Shown: one piece after another, positions 45,466 through 54,555 of the stretch
Layout: every line of letters starts with the position of its first letter
How positions within the stretch are numbered: position 1 is the stretch's first letter
Source: Nigrospora sphaerica
Taxonomy: Eukaryota > Ascomycota > Sordariomycetes > Amphisphaeriales > Apiosporaceae
Assembly: GCA_018287875.1 (NCBI GenBank)
Contig: JAGVVL010000002.1
Location: 8,618,001-8,682,000, forward strand
DNA: 64,000 nucleotides
Direction of reading: 5' to 3'
Translations under genes and position numbers: made by a program
Notes under the pieces: model-generated
What the model was told of the DNA's origin: nothing
Seen by the model: only the letters and a program-made list of their open reading frames with translations
Databases searched by the model: none

Positions 45466-46441
45466 ATGTCCAACTCTCTCGACCAGCTTAAGAGCACCGG
45501 CACCGTCGTCGTGTGCGACTCAGGTGACTTCGCTTCCATCGACAAGTACAAGCCTCAGGATGCCACCACCAACCCCTCTTTGATCTTTGCTGCCTCGAAG
45601 AAGCCCGAGTACGCCATAACTCATTAACAACGCCGTCGCCTCGGCCAAGAAGGGCGACGGCGACGTCGACTCCCAGGTCGACGTTGCCCTCGATGAGCTC
45701 CTAGTCGAGTTCGGCAAGGAGATTCTGAAGATCGTTCCCGGCAAGATGCCTACCGAAGTCGACGCCCGCTTCTCCTTCGACACTAAGGCCTCGGTCGACA
45801 AGGCCCTGCAAATCATCAAGCTCTACGAGCAGCAGGGCATCAGCAAATACCGTATCCTAATCAAGATTGCCTCGACCTGGGAGGGCATCAAGGCCGCCGA
45901 GATCCTACAGCGCAACCACGGCATCAACTGCAACCTGACCCTCATGTTCTCGCTCGTCCAGGCCATTGCCGCCGCCGAGGCTGGTGCCTTCCTCATCTCG
46001 CCCTTCGTCGGCCGTATCCTCGACTAGTACAAGGCCTCGACTAAGCAGGAGTACAGCAAGGAGGACCCCGGTGTCGAGTCGGTTAAGTCCATCTTCAACT
46101 ACTATAAGAAGTTTGGCTATAAGACCATCGTCATGGGTGCTTCCTTCCGTAACACTGGTGAGATCACGGAGCTTGCTGGCTGCGACTACCTGACCATCTC
46201 GCCCAACCTGCTCGAGGACCTCATGAACTCGACTACTGAGGTGCCTAAGAAGCTCGACGCCTCTGCGGCTGCCAACGCAAACGTCGAGAAGAAGCCGTAC
46301 ATCAACGACGAGCTCCTATTCCGCTTCGACTTTAACGAGGAGCAGATGGCCGTGGAGAAGCTGCGTGAGGGTATCAGCAAGTTCGCTGCTGACGCCGCCA
46401 TCACCCTGAAGGACATTATTAAGGCCGGAATCCAGTCTTAA
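45466..46441 (+). pseudogene. Transaldolase copy with frameshift and RIP-type stop
   Basis: Reads as transaldolase from ATG at 45466 (context ccaccatg) to TAA at 46441, which would give the normal 324 residues. CDSGDF and DATTNPSLI are at the N-terminus; the Schiff-base Lys is in [11 protein letters not shown] (about 45860); [19 protein letters not shown] and SPFVGRI follow. Two lesions: one extra base near 45618 (frame shifts +1 after KKPEYA), and TAG at 46025-46027 where the family has Trp. No intron interrupts it, although fungal transaldolase genes usually have introns near the 5' end. The enzyme moves dihydroxyacetone in the pentose phosphate pathway; this copy cannot make it whole. Confidence 0.88.
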
Positions 46442-46473
46442 ATTAATGAGACCGCGTACCCTCTGTCGCTCGT

Positions 46474-47376
46474 ATGCGTCTGGTTTGCACTCAACCCAAA
46501 ACTAATAGCTCCTACATGGCGATGCCCACCCCAGCCGACCTCCGCGAGCCATGGCTCAAGCAAATCACGTCGGAAACGGATGGCGTGAAGTGGAGGCCGC
46601 TCTTGGGGCTGATTCGCCATATTGTGGAGAAAGAAGAGAGGGGCGACGCCCGCCGCAAACCCGCGGTGAGGCACATTACGTGGGAAACCGACGGTGGGAA
46701 GTGGAGGCCGCTTTTGGGGCAGGTTCGCCGCATGGTGGAGGAAGACGAGGGGTGTGATGCCCGCTGCGCCTCGGACTCCCGTCGCCGTTATGCTGCGGAC
46801 GAACTGCGGCTCCTGTACCTGCGGTTTGGCCCCGCCGCCGAAGAGGTGGAGGAAGGGGAGGAGCTGTGGGAGGAGCTGAAGCAGGCCGTCGGGAAGACCC
46901 TCGAGCAGCTACGGAAATTCCTCAGTATCCTCGGACGTCTACTATGTTCAGGCCGCCACGATGAACGGCCATATCCGTTTTCCGGGGACGTCTACGCCGA
47001 CGACAAGTGCTCCGTAATCTCGTCGGCCGGCAGCTGAACAAGAACCAAGGACAATATAGAGCGGTCTAGTAATGGCTGGACGGGCTCCGGGGACGAGATG
47101 AAGTAGTCTAGTGATGGCGGCTGGACTGGCTCCGGGGACGAGAGACAGGAGTCCGGCGAGGACGGCAATTTAGGCCACAACCAAGACTGAGAACCTTCCA
47201 ACAACGATGGGGACCATGTAGACGGCGATTGGGAAGTTTACTACGACGGCGAGTGGGAAATTGACTACGACGACGACTGGGACCGTCCCTACGATGAGTG
47301 GGAGGCTGCAAACGATTGGGGCCTTGCCGACGACGAATGGTGATCTGCCGACGATGAACGAGGCCCTGTCAAATAA
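46474..47376 (+). pseudogene. Decayed hypothetical gene with internal duplication and acidic tail
   Basis: An ATG frame (46474, or 46516) runs 187 codons to TGA at 47035. It contains a tandem duplication of about 36 residues (ITSETDGVKWRPLLG ... and ITWETDGGKWRPLLG ...). After the TGA the same frame continues 113 codons with a Ser/Gly-Trp repeat (SSNGWTGSGDE, SSDGGWTGSGDE) and an Asp/Glu/Trp/Tyr-rich tail (DGDWEVYYDGEWEIDYDDD), broken only by TAG, TGA and TGA, to a TAA at 47374. Composition and frame conservation argue that this was one protein of about 300 residues. The family is unknown. Confidence 0.5.
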
Positions 47377-48080
47377 AATTGGACCCGTGCTGAATGATAA
47401 TGGAAATTGATAAGGGAAGGAGGCTTGCGAGTCCACGGCGAAACGATTTTGTTCTGGGGGAACCAGCAAGGCGTACGGGGATAAAGGATTGGAAGGTGGC
47501 GAGACGGGGTGTTGCCGCTATTTTTGTCATGGTCACTCCACCAACATTGATCAACAACGCGTTTAGTGAAGCCTCATGGTCGGCGTAAGTCTATGGCCAT
47601 GGAAGAAGTTTGGTATCAGTGGGGTTTTACTTGAGATTTTGCCTTGTAGTCTGGACACGCATCCGTAAGATGCCCCAGCATTCAGCGAGTTTGCCCCCAT
47701 CAACTAGCGATTCAATTACAAAAAGCCTTTCCCACACACTTCCCTTTCTCGACTCGTAGCTCACCCGAATGACTCCAAACCCCTCTCCAGAGCTTTACTA
47801 GGGTTGCAGTTGCTATGCGGGTGGTTCCTTGGATTATCGTCTGCACCGTCGCGAGTAGCTAACCTTTGCTTCCCCTCTTTCTCTCACCATGCGCCGTTGC
47901 TATCTTCGTTGCTAGGTGCCAGTAGCAGAGTCATAACTGCAAGTACATTCGAGTTTCTTAAATCCTTGCCCTATTTGTTCAATTTTTCGATGCTAAATTC
48001 CCATCGTTTCTGCCACCATCGCTCCGCCATCCGACGCGCCGTCGATACCCTCACCCACTTACACCCACGGTGCCTCCACC
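47377..48080. other. Intergenic / leader
   Basis: No supported gene; pyrimidine-rich leader just before the next ATG. Confidence 0.45.
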
Positions 48081-48253
48081 ATGCACTTCCAGCTCCTCAG
48101 TCTGGCGGCGGCCTTCCGGGCCAAGAGCCGCGCCAGCAACGCCGACGAAGCGGCGGCGAAACCGCGGCTTGGGACGCGGCCCGCGTCGCTTTGGTCGCAA
48201 GCCTGGCAGACGTGCCGGCGCCGGGCCGCCCATCTCCACCTGCGCCCGCGCCG

Positions 48254-48285
<32 letters not shown>

Positions 48286-48716
48286 AGTCCGCCTCGCGCG
48301 ACGCCCCTCCGTCTTCTCTCTCCTCGGCCGCCGTCTCTGTCGCCAAGCCCGGCCTTCAGGTCCGGTACGAAGCGCGCCCGCCGCTACAACACGGGGCCGG
48401 CACCTTGTCCGCGGTAGACGACGACGCGTCGCGCCGTCGCGACGCTTCCGCGGGCCACGTCGTCGTCTACCGCTGTCGCGCCGCCGAGAGCCGGTGTGTC
48501 GAGGCTGAGGGACGGGCGAAGAAAGAAGGGAATAAGCTGCGGGACAGCGTGCTGGCGCACTCATCTACCGGGGTGTCCGTCACGTCCGACTACGAAGCCT
48601 CGGTCGTCGACGACGGCTCCTGCTACGGCAGCCTCACCCGCGACCGGCGTCTCGTCGTCGAGTCGTACCTCGAGCTGCAGGCGGAGACGGAGCGCAGCTT
48701 CATCGACCGGTATTGA
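48081..48716 (+). CDS. Hypothetical protein with poly-Ser run
   Basis: Single-exon frame of 211 codons with a good start context (ccaccatgc). It encodes a basic N-terminal half, a Ser tract from a (tcg)n repeat (about 48256-48288), and a more ordered C-terminal half with GVSVTSDYEASVVDD and RRLVVESYLELQAETERSFIDRY. No domain is recognised. The C-terminal stretch looks protein-like; the N-terminal half could be a shadow of GC-rich DNA. Confidence 0.55.
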
Positions 48717-49225
48717 TTGGACGGGCTCGGGATGGTTCGGGATCGAATCGGAGACCTGGTAATGCATTGCACTGGTTCCTTGCGGAAGTTTGGGAGTGAA
48801 TCTGGGGCATAATGGTCTGTTGTGGATCGATCAAGTATGGGTGGTGTCTGTGATTTCGTCCTAGTACCCAATGCAGGGCCAAACTGGGCTAAAGAAAACG
48901 GTAGTATCGTATGGTGATTCGAATAATCTATCTTGTTGCTTCGGCCTGTTTATTCCGCTGGGTGACAATCAGTCGTTGGGTTAACCCACTGTAATTACCT
49001 CCTGGGCAGTTGTGTTCTCGTCTTGTCTCTCCCGTATCCGCTGCCCTGTTCCAAAACTCCCCCAAAAGAGCAGTCGTCACGTCATCTTTCCTATCTATCC
49101 CTTTCTTCCCTCCTCTAACCCATTGAATCGCCATGCCGTCATGTTGGCGGCACGAACACGCGTCCGCCCGCCTAGGCCTCTTCGTCTGCAGTGGCGTCAT
49201 GTCTCTTGCGCCCACGAACGCGTCC
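48717..49225. other. Intergenic
   Basis: 3' flanks of two facing genes, nothing seen. A direct repeat near 48720-48760 (gggatggttcgggatcgaatcgg) is minor. Confidence 0.45.
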
Positions 49226-49687
49226 TCAGTCCTCCTTCTTATCCTCCTCAGCCGTGCCGCCGCTGAGGTGCCGACAGAAGCCGCGGGAGCGGTGGTACGA
49301 GTGCCAGAGGATGCCGACGGCCTCGTGGCAGGCGACGAAGCCGACGGCGAAGGGGGCCCAGGCGACGAGGCCGGGGAGCACGAGGGCGAGGACGGCGCTG
49401 AGGCCCAGCCAGTAGACGGCCCAGTCGCGGGCGGCGGCGATGAGGGCGCGGGCGGCGGCGCGCAACATGGCGGCGTTGCGCGGCGGCCCCCAGTCCTCCA
49501 GCGCTGCCTGCCCAGCAAAGTACGCCTGCCACAGCACCAGCGTCAGGCTCGTCCCCAGCCCGTACCGGTCGCTGCACGACACCACCACCGGGTGCCGCGC
49601 CAGCGTCCCCAGCGCCGTGGCCACCGGAGTCGCCGCTGCCGATGCCGGCCCTAGAAACTGCTGGCAAGAAGTCGTGAAGTTGGCCAT
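49226..49687 (-). CDS. Small membrane protein, unknown function
   Basis: Minus-strand single exon of 153 residues, start ATG at 49687 (MANFTTSCQQFLG). An upstream in-phase extension to 49909 is open but looks like leader. A hydrophobic pair is near residues 75-125 (YWLGLSAVLALVLPGLVAW and FAVGFVACHEAVGILW), followed by a basic then acidic tail (HSYHRSRGFC ... EEDKKED). No known family. Confidence 0.6.
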   Translation of the reverse strand: MANFTTSCQQFLGPASAAATPVATALGTLARHPVVVSCSDRYGLGTSLTLVLWQAYFAGQAALEDWGPPRNAAMLRAAARALIAAARDWAVYWLGLSAVLALVLPGLVAWAPFAVGFVACHEAVGILWHSYHRSRGFCRHLSGGTAEEDKKED

Positions 49688-51091
49688 TGGGGACGGGAAA
49701 GGGGGTCGTTTCGTGGCAGGGATCTGTCGTGGCTGGCCGGGGCGAAGATCTTGGGCTGGGGTGGTGGTTTGGGAGTTCTTGCGTTCGGTAATGAACCTTC
49801 TCTTGGCTGGGAGGCGGCAGGATTGCTGGTCCCCGTGGACGGGTTGGCTGACGTGTTCATACGCAGGGTATCGTGGACACACAGTAAGGCGATTGCTCGG
49901 CTGTAGCACTTTGCGATGAGCAAACAGAAAATCTTTGGCTCTGTCAGGTTCCCCTGAATGATCTTTCCTGGTTCTCTGAGGGAATATTCGTAATTATCTG
50001 ACGTGCCTCCCTCAGCTTTACCCAGTGCCGGTTCGTCAGTGGCTGGTGGCGATCAGGGTGAGATTTCACCTCCCTCACCTAGCGACCCGGGAATGCCGTC
50101 CCTAAGAGCGACCAACGAAAGCATATGATCCTGGGACGTTTGCTGATCCGTGAGCATGAGAGCTCTCGCGTCGAAAAACACTGGGAGTCGCACGGTAATT
50201 CTCGCGCCGGTGTACAACCCCTGAGTCCGCATTGCCCAGGCAACGCAGCCTGGTTTTCCCAAAGCTGCATATGCCAGCCGAGCCTATTCCTAATTCACTA
50301 CCACTAATGCTCTCACGCACACCGTTGTCTGTTGGTCATCAGTAGCGTCCTAGTCGCAAATCTAAAGCTGTTTCCACCTGCCCGGCATCCATCTGCTCAC
50401 TTTGCCGCGGTAACATATGCTCGCCCTCACGTCAATACTGGCCATTCGCACAGCCAAGAGTCAGGAAGGCCGTGGGCCTCAGTAAGACCCCAGCGCCTCC
50501 GCCTGAGAGCGGCGTCGCGTGGCGTGAGCAGAGCTTCATACCGGAGCGGTAGTTGTGCGCGTATCGCCTTTTCCGATCGATGAGAGAGTTTGCACGAATC
50601 GCCTCCCACACCTTCCCAACTTGAGCTGTAACTCAGACGGCCCGGGGACTATCGAGCGCCACGTACGCCCAATGACTCATATCTGCCGCCCCGTCCGTGA
50701 CAATGGGGATATATGAGTCGGTTCCTCCCAGTGCGCCCGTTCATGTGCTCATGGTAGCGACGAAATCACCCGGAAAGTAAATAGTACGCGTTGTTGGGAG
50801 TATTGTCCCGTGACACTCGATACGTTTAGTTGCTTTCTTGCTTCTTTCTTTTTTCCTTTTTGCCGAGGTATACCTTCCCCACTGACAATGCATCTTTCCG
50901 CCTGGAGGCCCATATCAAAACTGCCGTATACCTCCCGAAGACCGGTTAGAAAGTAGTGGATACTTGCTGGGCAGAGTGCGATCGATATCAGCCTCCCGTG
51001 CTTGGTAGGCTTTTGCAAGTGTCTTTTTAGACGCCTAGTTTGGTTTTATGTCCGTTTCTTCTCAATGCTAGTTTTGCAGAGTGTATCTCTC

Positions 51092-51092
<1 letters not shown>
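49688..51092. other. Intergenic
   Basis: About 1.4 kb with no supported gene. Confidence 0.5.

Positions 51093-51163
<71 letters not shown>
51093..51163. repeat. (ATT)n microsatellite, likely LINE tail
   Basis: 71 bp of pure ATT (about 24 units). On the minus strand it is (AAT)n and lies just downstream of a minus-strand LINE 3' end, where such elements carry simple-repeat tails. Confidence 0.9.
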
Positions 51164-51164
<1 letters not shown>

Positions 51165-52035
51165 TTACACCTAGCGACCTATTTAGGCCATGAGGACCCC
51201 CTGCGCGTCTTAGCCTAGGAAAACCGTTCCGGGCTGACGTCCGGCCGGGTGAAAAACCTAGGTTCCGCTGCGTCGTACCGCTTCTATCTGCTCTTTAACC
51301 TGCCATACCGAGATCGGGCTCAGCGCGCCCGCTTTCTAGCTGATAAGTTGATTCTCTAGCTGGAACATGTCCAGCCTTCCGGAGCGGAGTAGCCATCTCG
51401 CAATGATTCCTGCTTTTCCTGGGGTGTCGAGTATCCTGTCCGTGTCTATCGGTCCTCCTAGAGCTTGGACGAGATGCTCTCGTCTTTCTCTTTCCCGTGG
51501 GCAGAAAACGAGGATATGCCGGACGGTCTCCCTGCCCTGACCGCAGACGCACCAGGGGCTGTCGAAGCCTGGAACCCTACGCTTAAAAAGGAAGTCTCGC
51601 AGCCTAATCTTGCCAGTCCTCGCTTAGACGAGGATGGAGCTCTCGGCCTTATGGAGTCCCTTATGGAGCTTGAGGACGTGCTTGTCTGGCGGCATCTTAG
51701 TTGCTGCCGGGGTTCGTGCTGTTCGATTTTGCTGCGCTTGTTGCCATCTTTGAAGCCAGTCTCTCTCCTCAGCCTTATGTGCTGAGTCTCCAGCTAGCCA
51801 TTCGTCTAGCCACCTCTTACGATCGGGAGCGTCGGGGCCTTTCGGTCTGCGCTGGCGAGTCGGTCTTATTAGGATCCATCTAGCTGCGCTTTCGCATCTC
51901 GCTTGGATGAGTGATGCGATACGCGGCTGTTGGAGCCTCTCTTCCGATGCCGCCACCCTTCTGTTGAGCCACGTGTCTAAGGGGGACACTTCTACAAGTA
52001 TATATTCATAGAACGCGTGGCGCCCCGCGTCCGCG
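51093..52035 (-). mobile_element. 5'-truncated Tad-like LINE (ORF2 C-terminus)
   Basis: The minus strand encodes the C-terminal end of a fungal LINE ORF2: EERDWLQRWQQAQQ, KLHKGLHKAESSILVQARTGKIRLRDFLFKRR, VPGFDSPWCVCGQG (Cys motif), then after a frameshift PIDTDRILDTPGKAGIIARWLL and a stop near 51256. Reverse transcriptase proper is missing. Upstream it abuts transposase debris on the other strand, so the 5' truncation point is near 52035. At least one frameshift and one TAG. Confidence 0.82.
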
Positions 52036-52516
52036 TACGCTAACACCACCGCCAATCCCTGAGCCTGAGACTCCAATCACGCTGCAACAGATAATTAACT
52101 TAGAGCCCTTACTGCGCGCGCAAGGCCTATTAGCTAACCGATCAGTGGAACAGGCCTTCCACACAGCAGTCTCTAGTGTGGCAGAAAACGTCCAGTTAAA
52201 GAGAGACCTCTCTAAGACTAAGTACGCAGAACGTGTCGCTTAGGAACGTAGGTGTAGGAAAAAGTTTACCCTACAGGCTAGTGGAATCCTCACGCAAGAG
52301 GGTGTGAGGACGATAGCTACGCAGAAGGTCGAGACTGACGTCCAGGCTGCTGAGCGAGTTCTAGAGCGCGAAAAACTAATATGGCAGAGGCGCCGCAAGG
52401 GGCAGGCAAAACTGGCTGCCAAGGTGGCTCGGAGTAAGAGACTGGTTGGCAGTCTATTGCCAGCGGAGGTCTGCAAGTCTGGATACCCTCAAAAGCGCCT
52501 GCTGCGCCGTTTCTAA
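52036..52516 (+). pseudogene. Pogo-type transposase C-terminal remnant
   Basis: Plus-strand frame: ITLQQIINLEPLLRAQGLL, SVEQAFHTAVSSVAENVQLKRDL, TAG at about 52241, then a coiled-coil rich in Glu/Arg/Lys (AERVLEREKLIWQRRRKGQAK) to TAA at 52514. This matches the tail region after the DDE domain in fungal pogo transposases. No inverted repeat found around it. Confidence 0.6.
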
Positions 52517-53119
52517 GGACCTCAACACTAAAAAAAACCTTCATGACCTGCCGAAACTGGTGCAACTGGCCGTTTTGGCAGTAAGCACCAGCTTAGCTGG
52601 TGAGCCCCAAGCGAACAGGCTAAGTGGGGCGGAGCACGGTTAACTGAATCCCCCGAGCCTTTCGGGCAAAAAGACTAGAAAATAGTAGCTGGGAGGTCAT
52701 CCTCTATCAGAGCCTATACTGCTGGCGCTACGCAAGGGGCGGCCACGTCTATCGGCATGTTCTAAAGGCAGGGTGGTGCTCGAGAACGGGTTGGCTCGAT
52801 CCTGCTAAGGCGGCCGCCCCCTAGGTGTTATGCCATCAGAAAACAGGATCCCGCGCTTGCTAAATTTTGCCCTTCTCGACTTAACCTGTAATCTTTGCTT
52901 TCAACGCTTATGGGGTGAATCTTTGAGCGCCACGGCTTCCATATAATGCACAGCACGGAAAATAATATGCATCATAGAAAAGCCTGCCAACGGCATTTTC
53001 CCACTGCTCCAAACTGATTTATCAAACCATGACGACCCAAGTTGATAAGACCCAACATTTTGTATGGCGGATGTGGTGATCGATTACTGATGGGCTGAAC
53101 ACCGACTCGACTCCATGCC
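52517..53119. other. Intergenic
   Basis: Probable transposon debris at the left, then 3' flank of the esterase gene. A short hairpin (gcaccagcttagctggtg, about 52587-52604) is visible. Confidence 0.4.
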
Positions 53120-54112
53120 TTATTGTCCCAAGAACGCGGCCAAGCGGTCCAACAAAGCCACCGAGGCCGGGCTTGCGGGGTTCTGCAGGAAGAACTCGTG
53201 CTCCTCGCCGACGGACTCGAGCAGGCCGGCGTACCGCTTGGTCGCCTCCCGCTCGCGGCCGGGCTTCTCTTCCTCCCAGCCGGCGCCGAGCAGGCCGTCG
53301 TAGTAGGCGCGGCCGCGGGGGCGGAGCTCGTCGGCCGCGAGGCAGACGAGGACGCGGGCGCAGCCGAGGCGGGACAGGGCCGGCGCGTCGGCGGCGACGG
53401 GGTTAATGCGCGGGTCGTCGGGCCCCGGCGTGCGGCCGGCGCACGCGAACGTCCACGTCGCCTCGAGCCGGCCGCGCAGCCACGCGTCGCCGACCTCGTC
53501 GTCGGTCCGCTCGGCCGCCGCCAGGAAGTACGGGTGTACGAGCGCGAGGCCGGCGACGCGCGCGCCCGCGGGCAGTCCGGCGTGGCGGCCGCCGGCGCGC
53601 AGCATCACGTTGTGCGCGATGTTGCCGCCGGCGCTGAAGCCGAGGACCGACAGGCGCGCCGGGTCCCCACGGGCCCGGAGCCACGGGTCGGCGGCCGGGT
53701 CGGCCAGGGCCCAGCACAGCGCCGCCCAGGCGTCGTCGTAGCAGGCGGGCACCGGGTGCTCGGGGGCGAGGCGGTAGTCGACAGAAACGACGAGAACACG
53801 GGCGCGCGAGCAGAGGCGGTTGAGGAAGGCGTGCTCCGGGGCGTCGGCGGCCGAGCCGACCACGAGGCTGCCGCCGTGGACGTAGACGACGATGGGGAGC
53901 CGCTCGTCCGGGGCGCCGGAAAGGCCGGGCTGGTAGAGACGCGCGCCCAAGCCCGCCGCGGCGTCGATGACGACGTCGCGCGACTCGACGCCGGTCGCGG
54001 GATCGACCGAGGCGGGCACGCGCTTCTCAGGAACTAGGCGCTCCACCCGGCCGCTTTTGTACTGCCGGATCACGGGCACAAACTCAAACACGACTTCGGA
54101 GTCGGGATCCAT
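53120..54112 (-). CDS. Plant-type carboxylesterase (CXE-like, alpha/beta hydrolase 3)
   Basis: Intact single exon, 330 residues, start ATG at 54112; an in-phase ATG at 54247 exists but MDPDSEVV is the family's usual start. The N-terminal block SEVVFEFVPVIRQYKSGRVERL followed by SVDPATGVESRDVVID is the hallmark of plant CXE proteins. The HSL-type oxyanion loop is HGGS (79-82, usually HGGG). The catalytic triad is Ser160 in GFSAGGNIAHNV, Asp261 in AADELRPRGRAYY and His305 in GEEHEFFL. VDYRLAPEHPVPACYDDAWAAL and LVHPYF are also plant-like. CXEs hydrolyse small esters, including defence and hormone conjugates; the substrate here is unknown. Very GC-rich, no intron, between two transposon patches. 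Confidence 0.9.
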   Translation of the reverse strand: MDPDSEVVFEFVPVIRQYKSGRVERLVPEKRVPASVDPATGVESRDVVIDAAAGLGARLYQPGLSGAPDERLPIVVYVHGGSLVVGSAADAPEHAFLNRLCSRARVLVVSVDYRLAPEHPVPACYDDAWAALCWALADPAADPWLRARGDPARLSVLGFSAGGNIAHNVMLRAGGRHAGLPAGARVAGLALVHPYFLAAAERTDDEVGDAWLRGRLEATWTFACAGRTPGPDDPRINPVAADAPALSRLGCARVLVCLAADELRPRGRAYYDGLLGAGWEEEKPGREREATKRYAGLLESVGEEHEFFLQNPASPASVALLDRLAAFLGQ

Positions 54113-54555
54113 TGTCAAGATATCACGCGACGCCTGGATTGAAATGTTTGTGTCACTGCGCGATAATGGCTTCTCCGGAGAAATGGGGATATGATTGATG
54201 TTGACCCTGGGCTGGGTGAGGCACCAACGCCCCGTCCGACCCCTCATATTTCAGTGCGCTAATGATGCTCACACTGTTTCGCTCCTGCTGCCTCGATTTA
54301 TCTATTTGTACCACCTTACCACCACTACAAACACTCGTAAGCAGAGAGCCCCACCGTGACTGACTCTCCTTGCTATTGCCTACCTAACATCCCGGGCTCA
54401 ATAGCACCCGACATACCTCCCCTTCTTTTGGGCCCCAGACGGCCATCGTTTCCATATACATTAGCATCGTGAGTTCGGAGTAAAGCTGTAAAAGTACTAC
54501 CTGTTGTGCTGCAGTCCAAGGGAAGGCATCGAACCTATGGAGTATGTTATGAGTA
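54113..54555. other. Promoter region of the esterase
   Basis: Short upstream frame in phase with the esterase and a pyrimidine-rich stretch. No other feature. Confidence 0.4.

Noticed and set aside
48051..48564. Minus-strand frames opposite the poly-Ser gene (poly-Asp, poly-Thr)
   Set aside because: Shadows of the (tcg)n repeat.
51002..51193. Frame encoding a poly-Ile stretch
   Set aside because: Produced by the (ATT)n microsatellite.
53123..54037. 304-codon plus-strand frame opposite the esterase
   Set aside because: GC-rich antisense shadow of the well-supported esterase.
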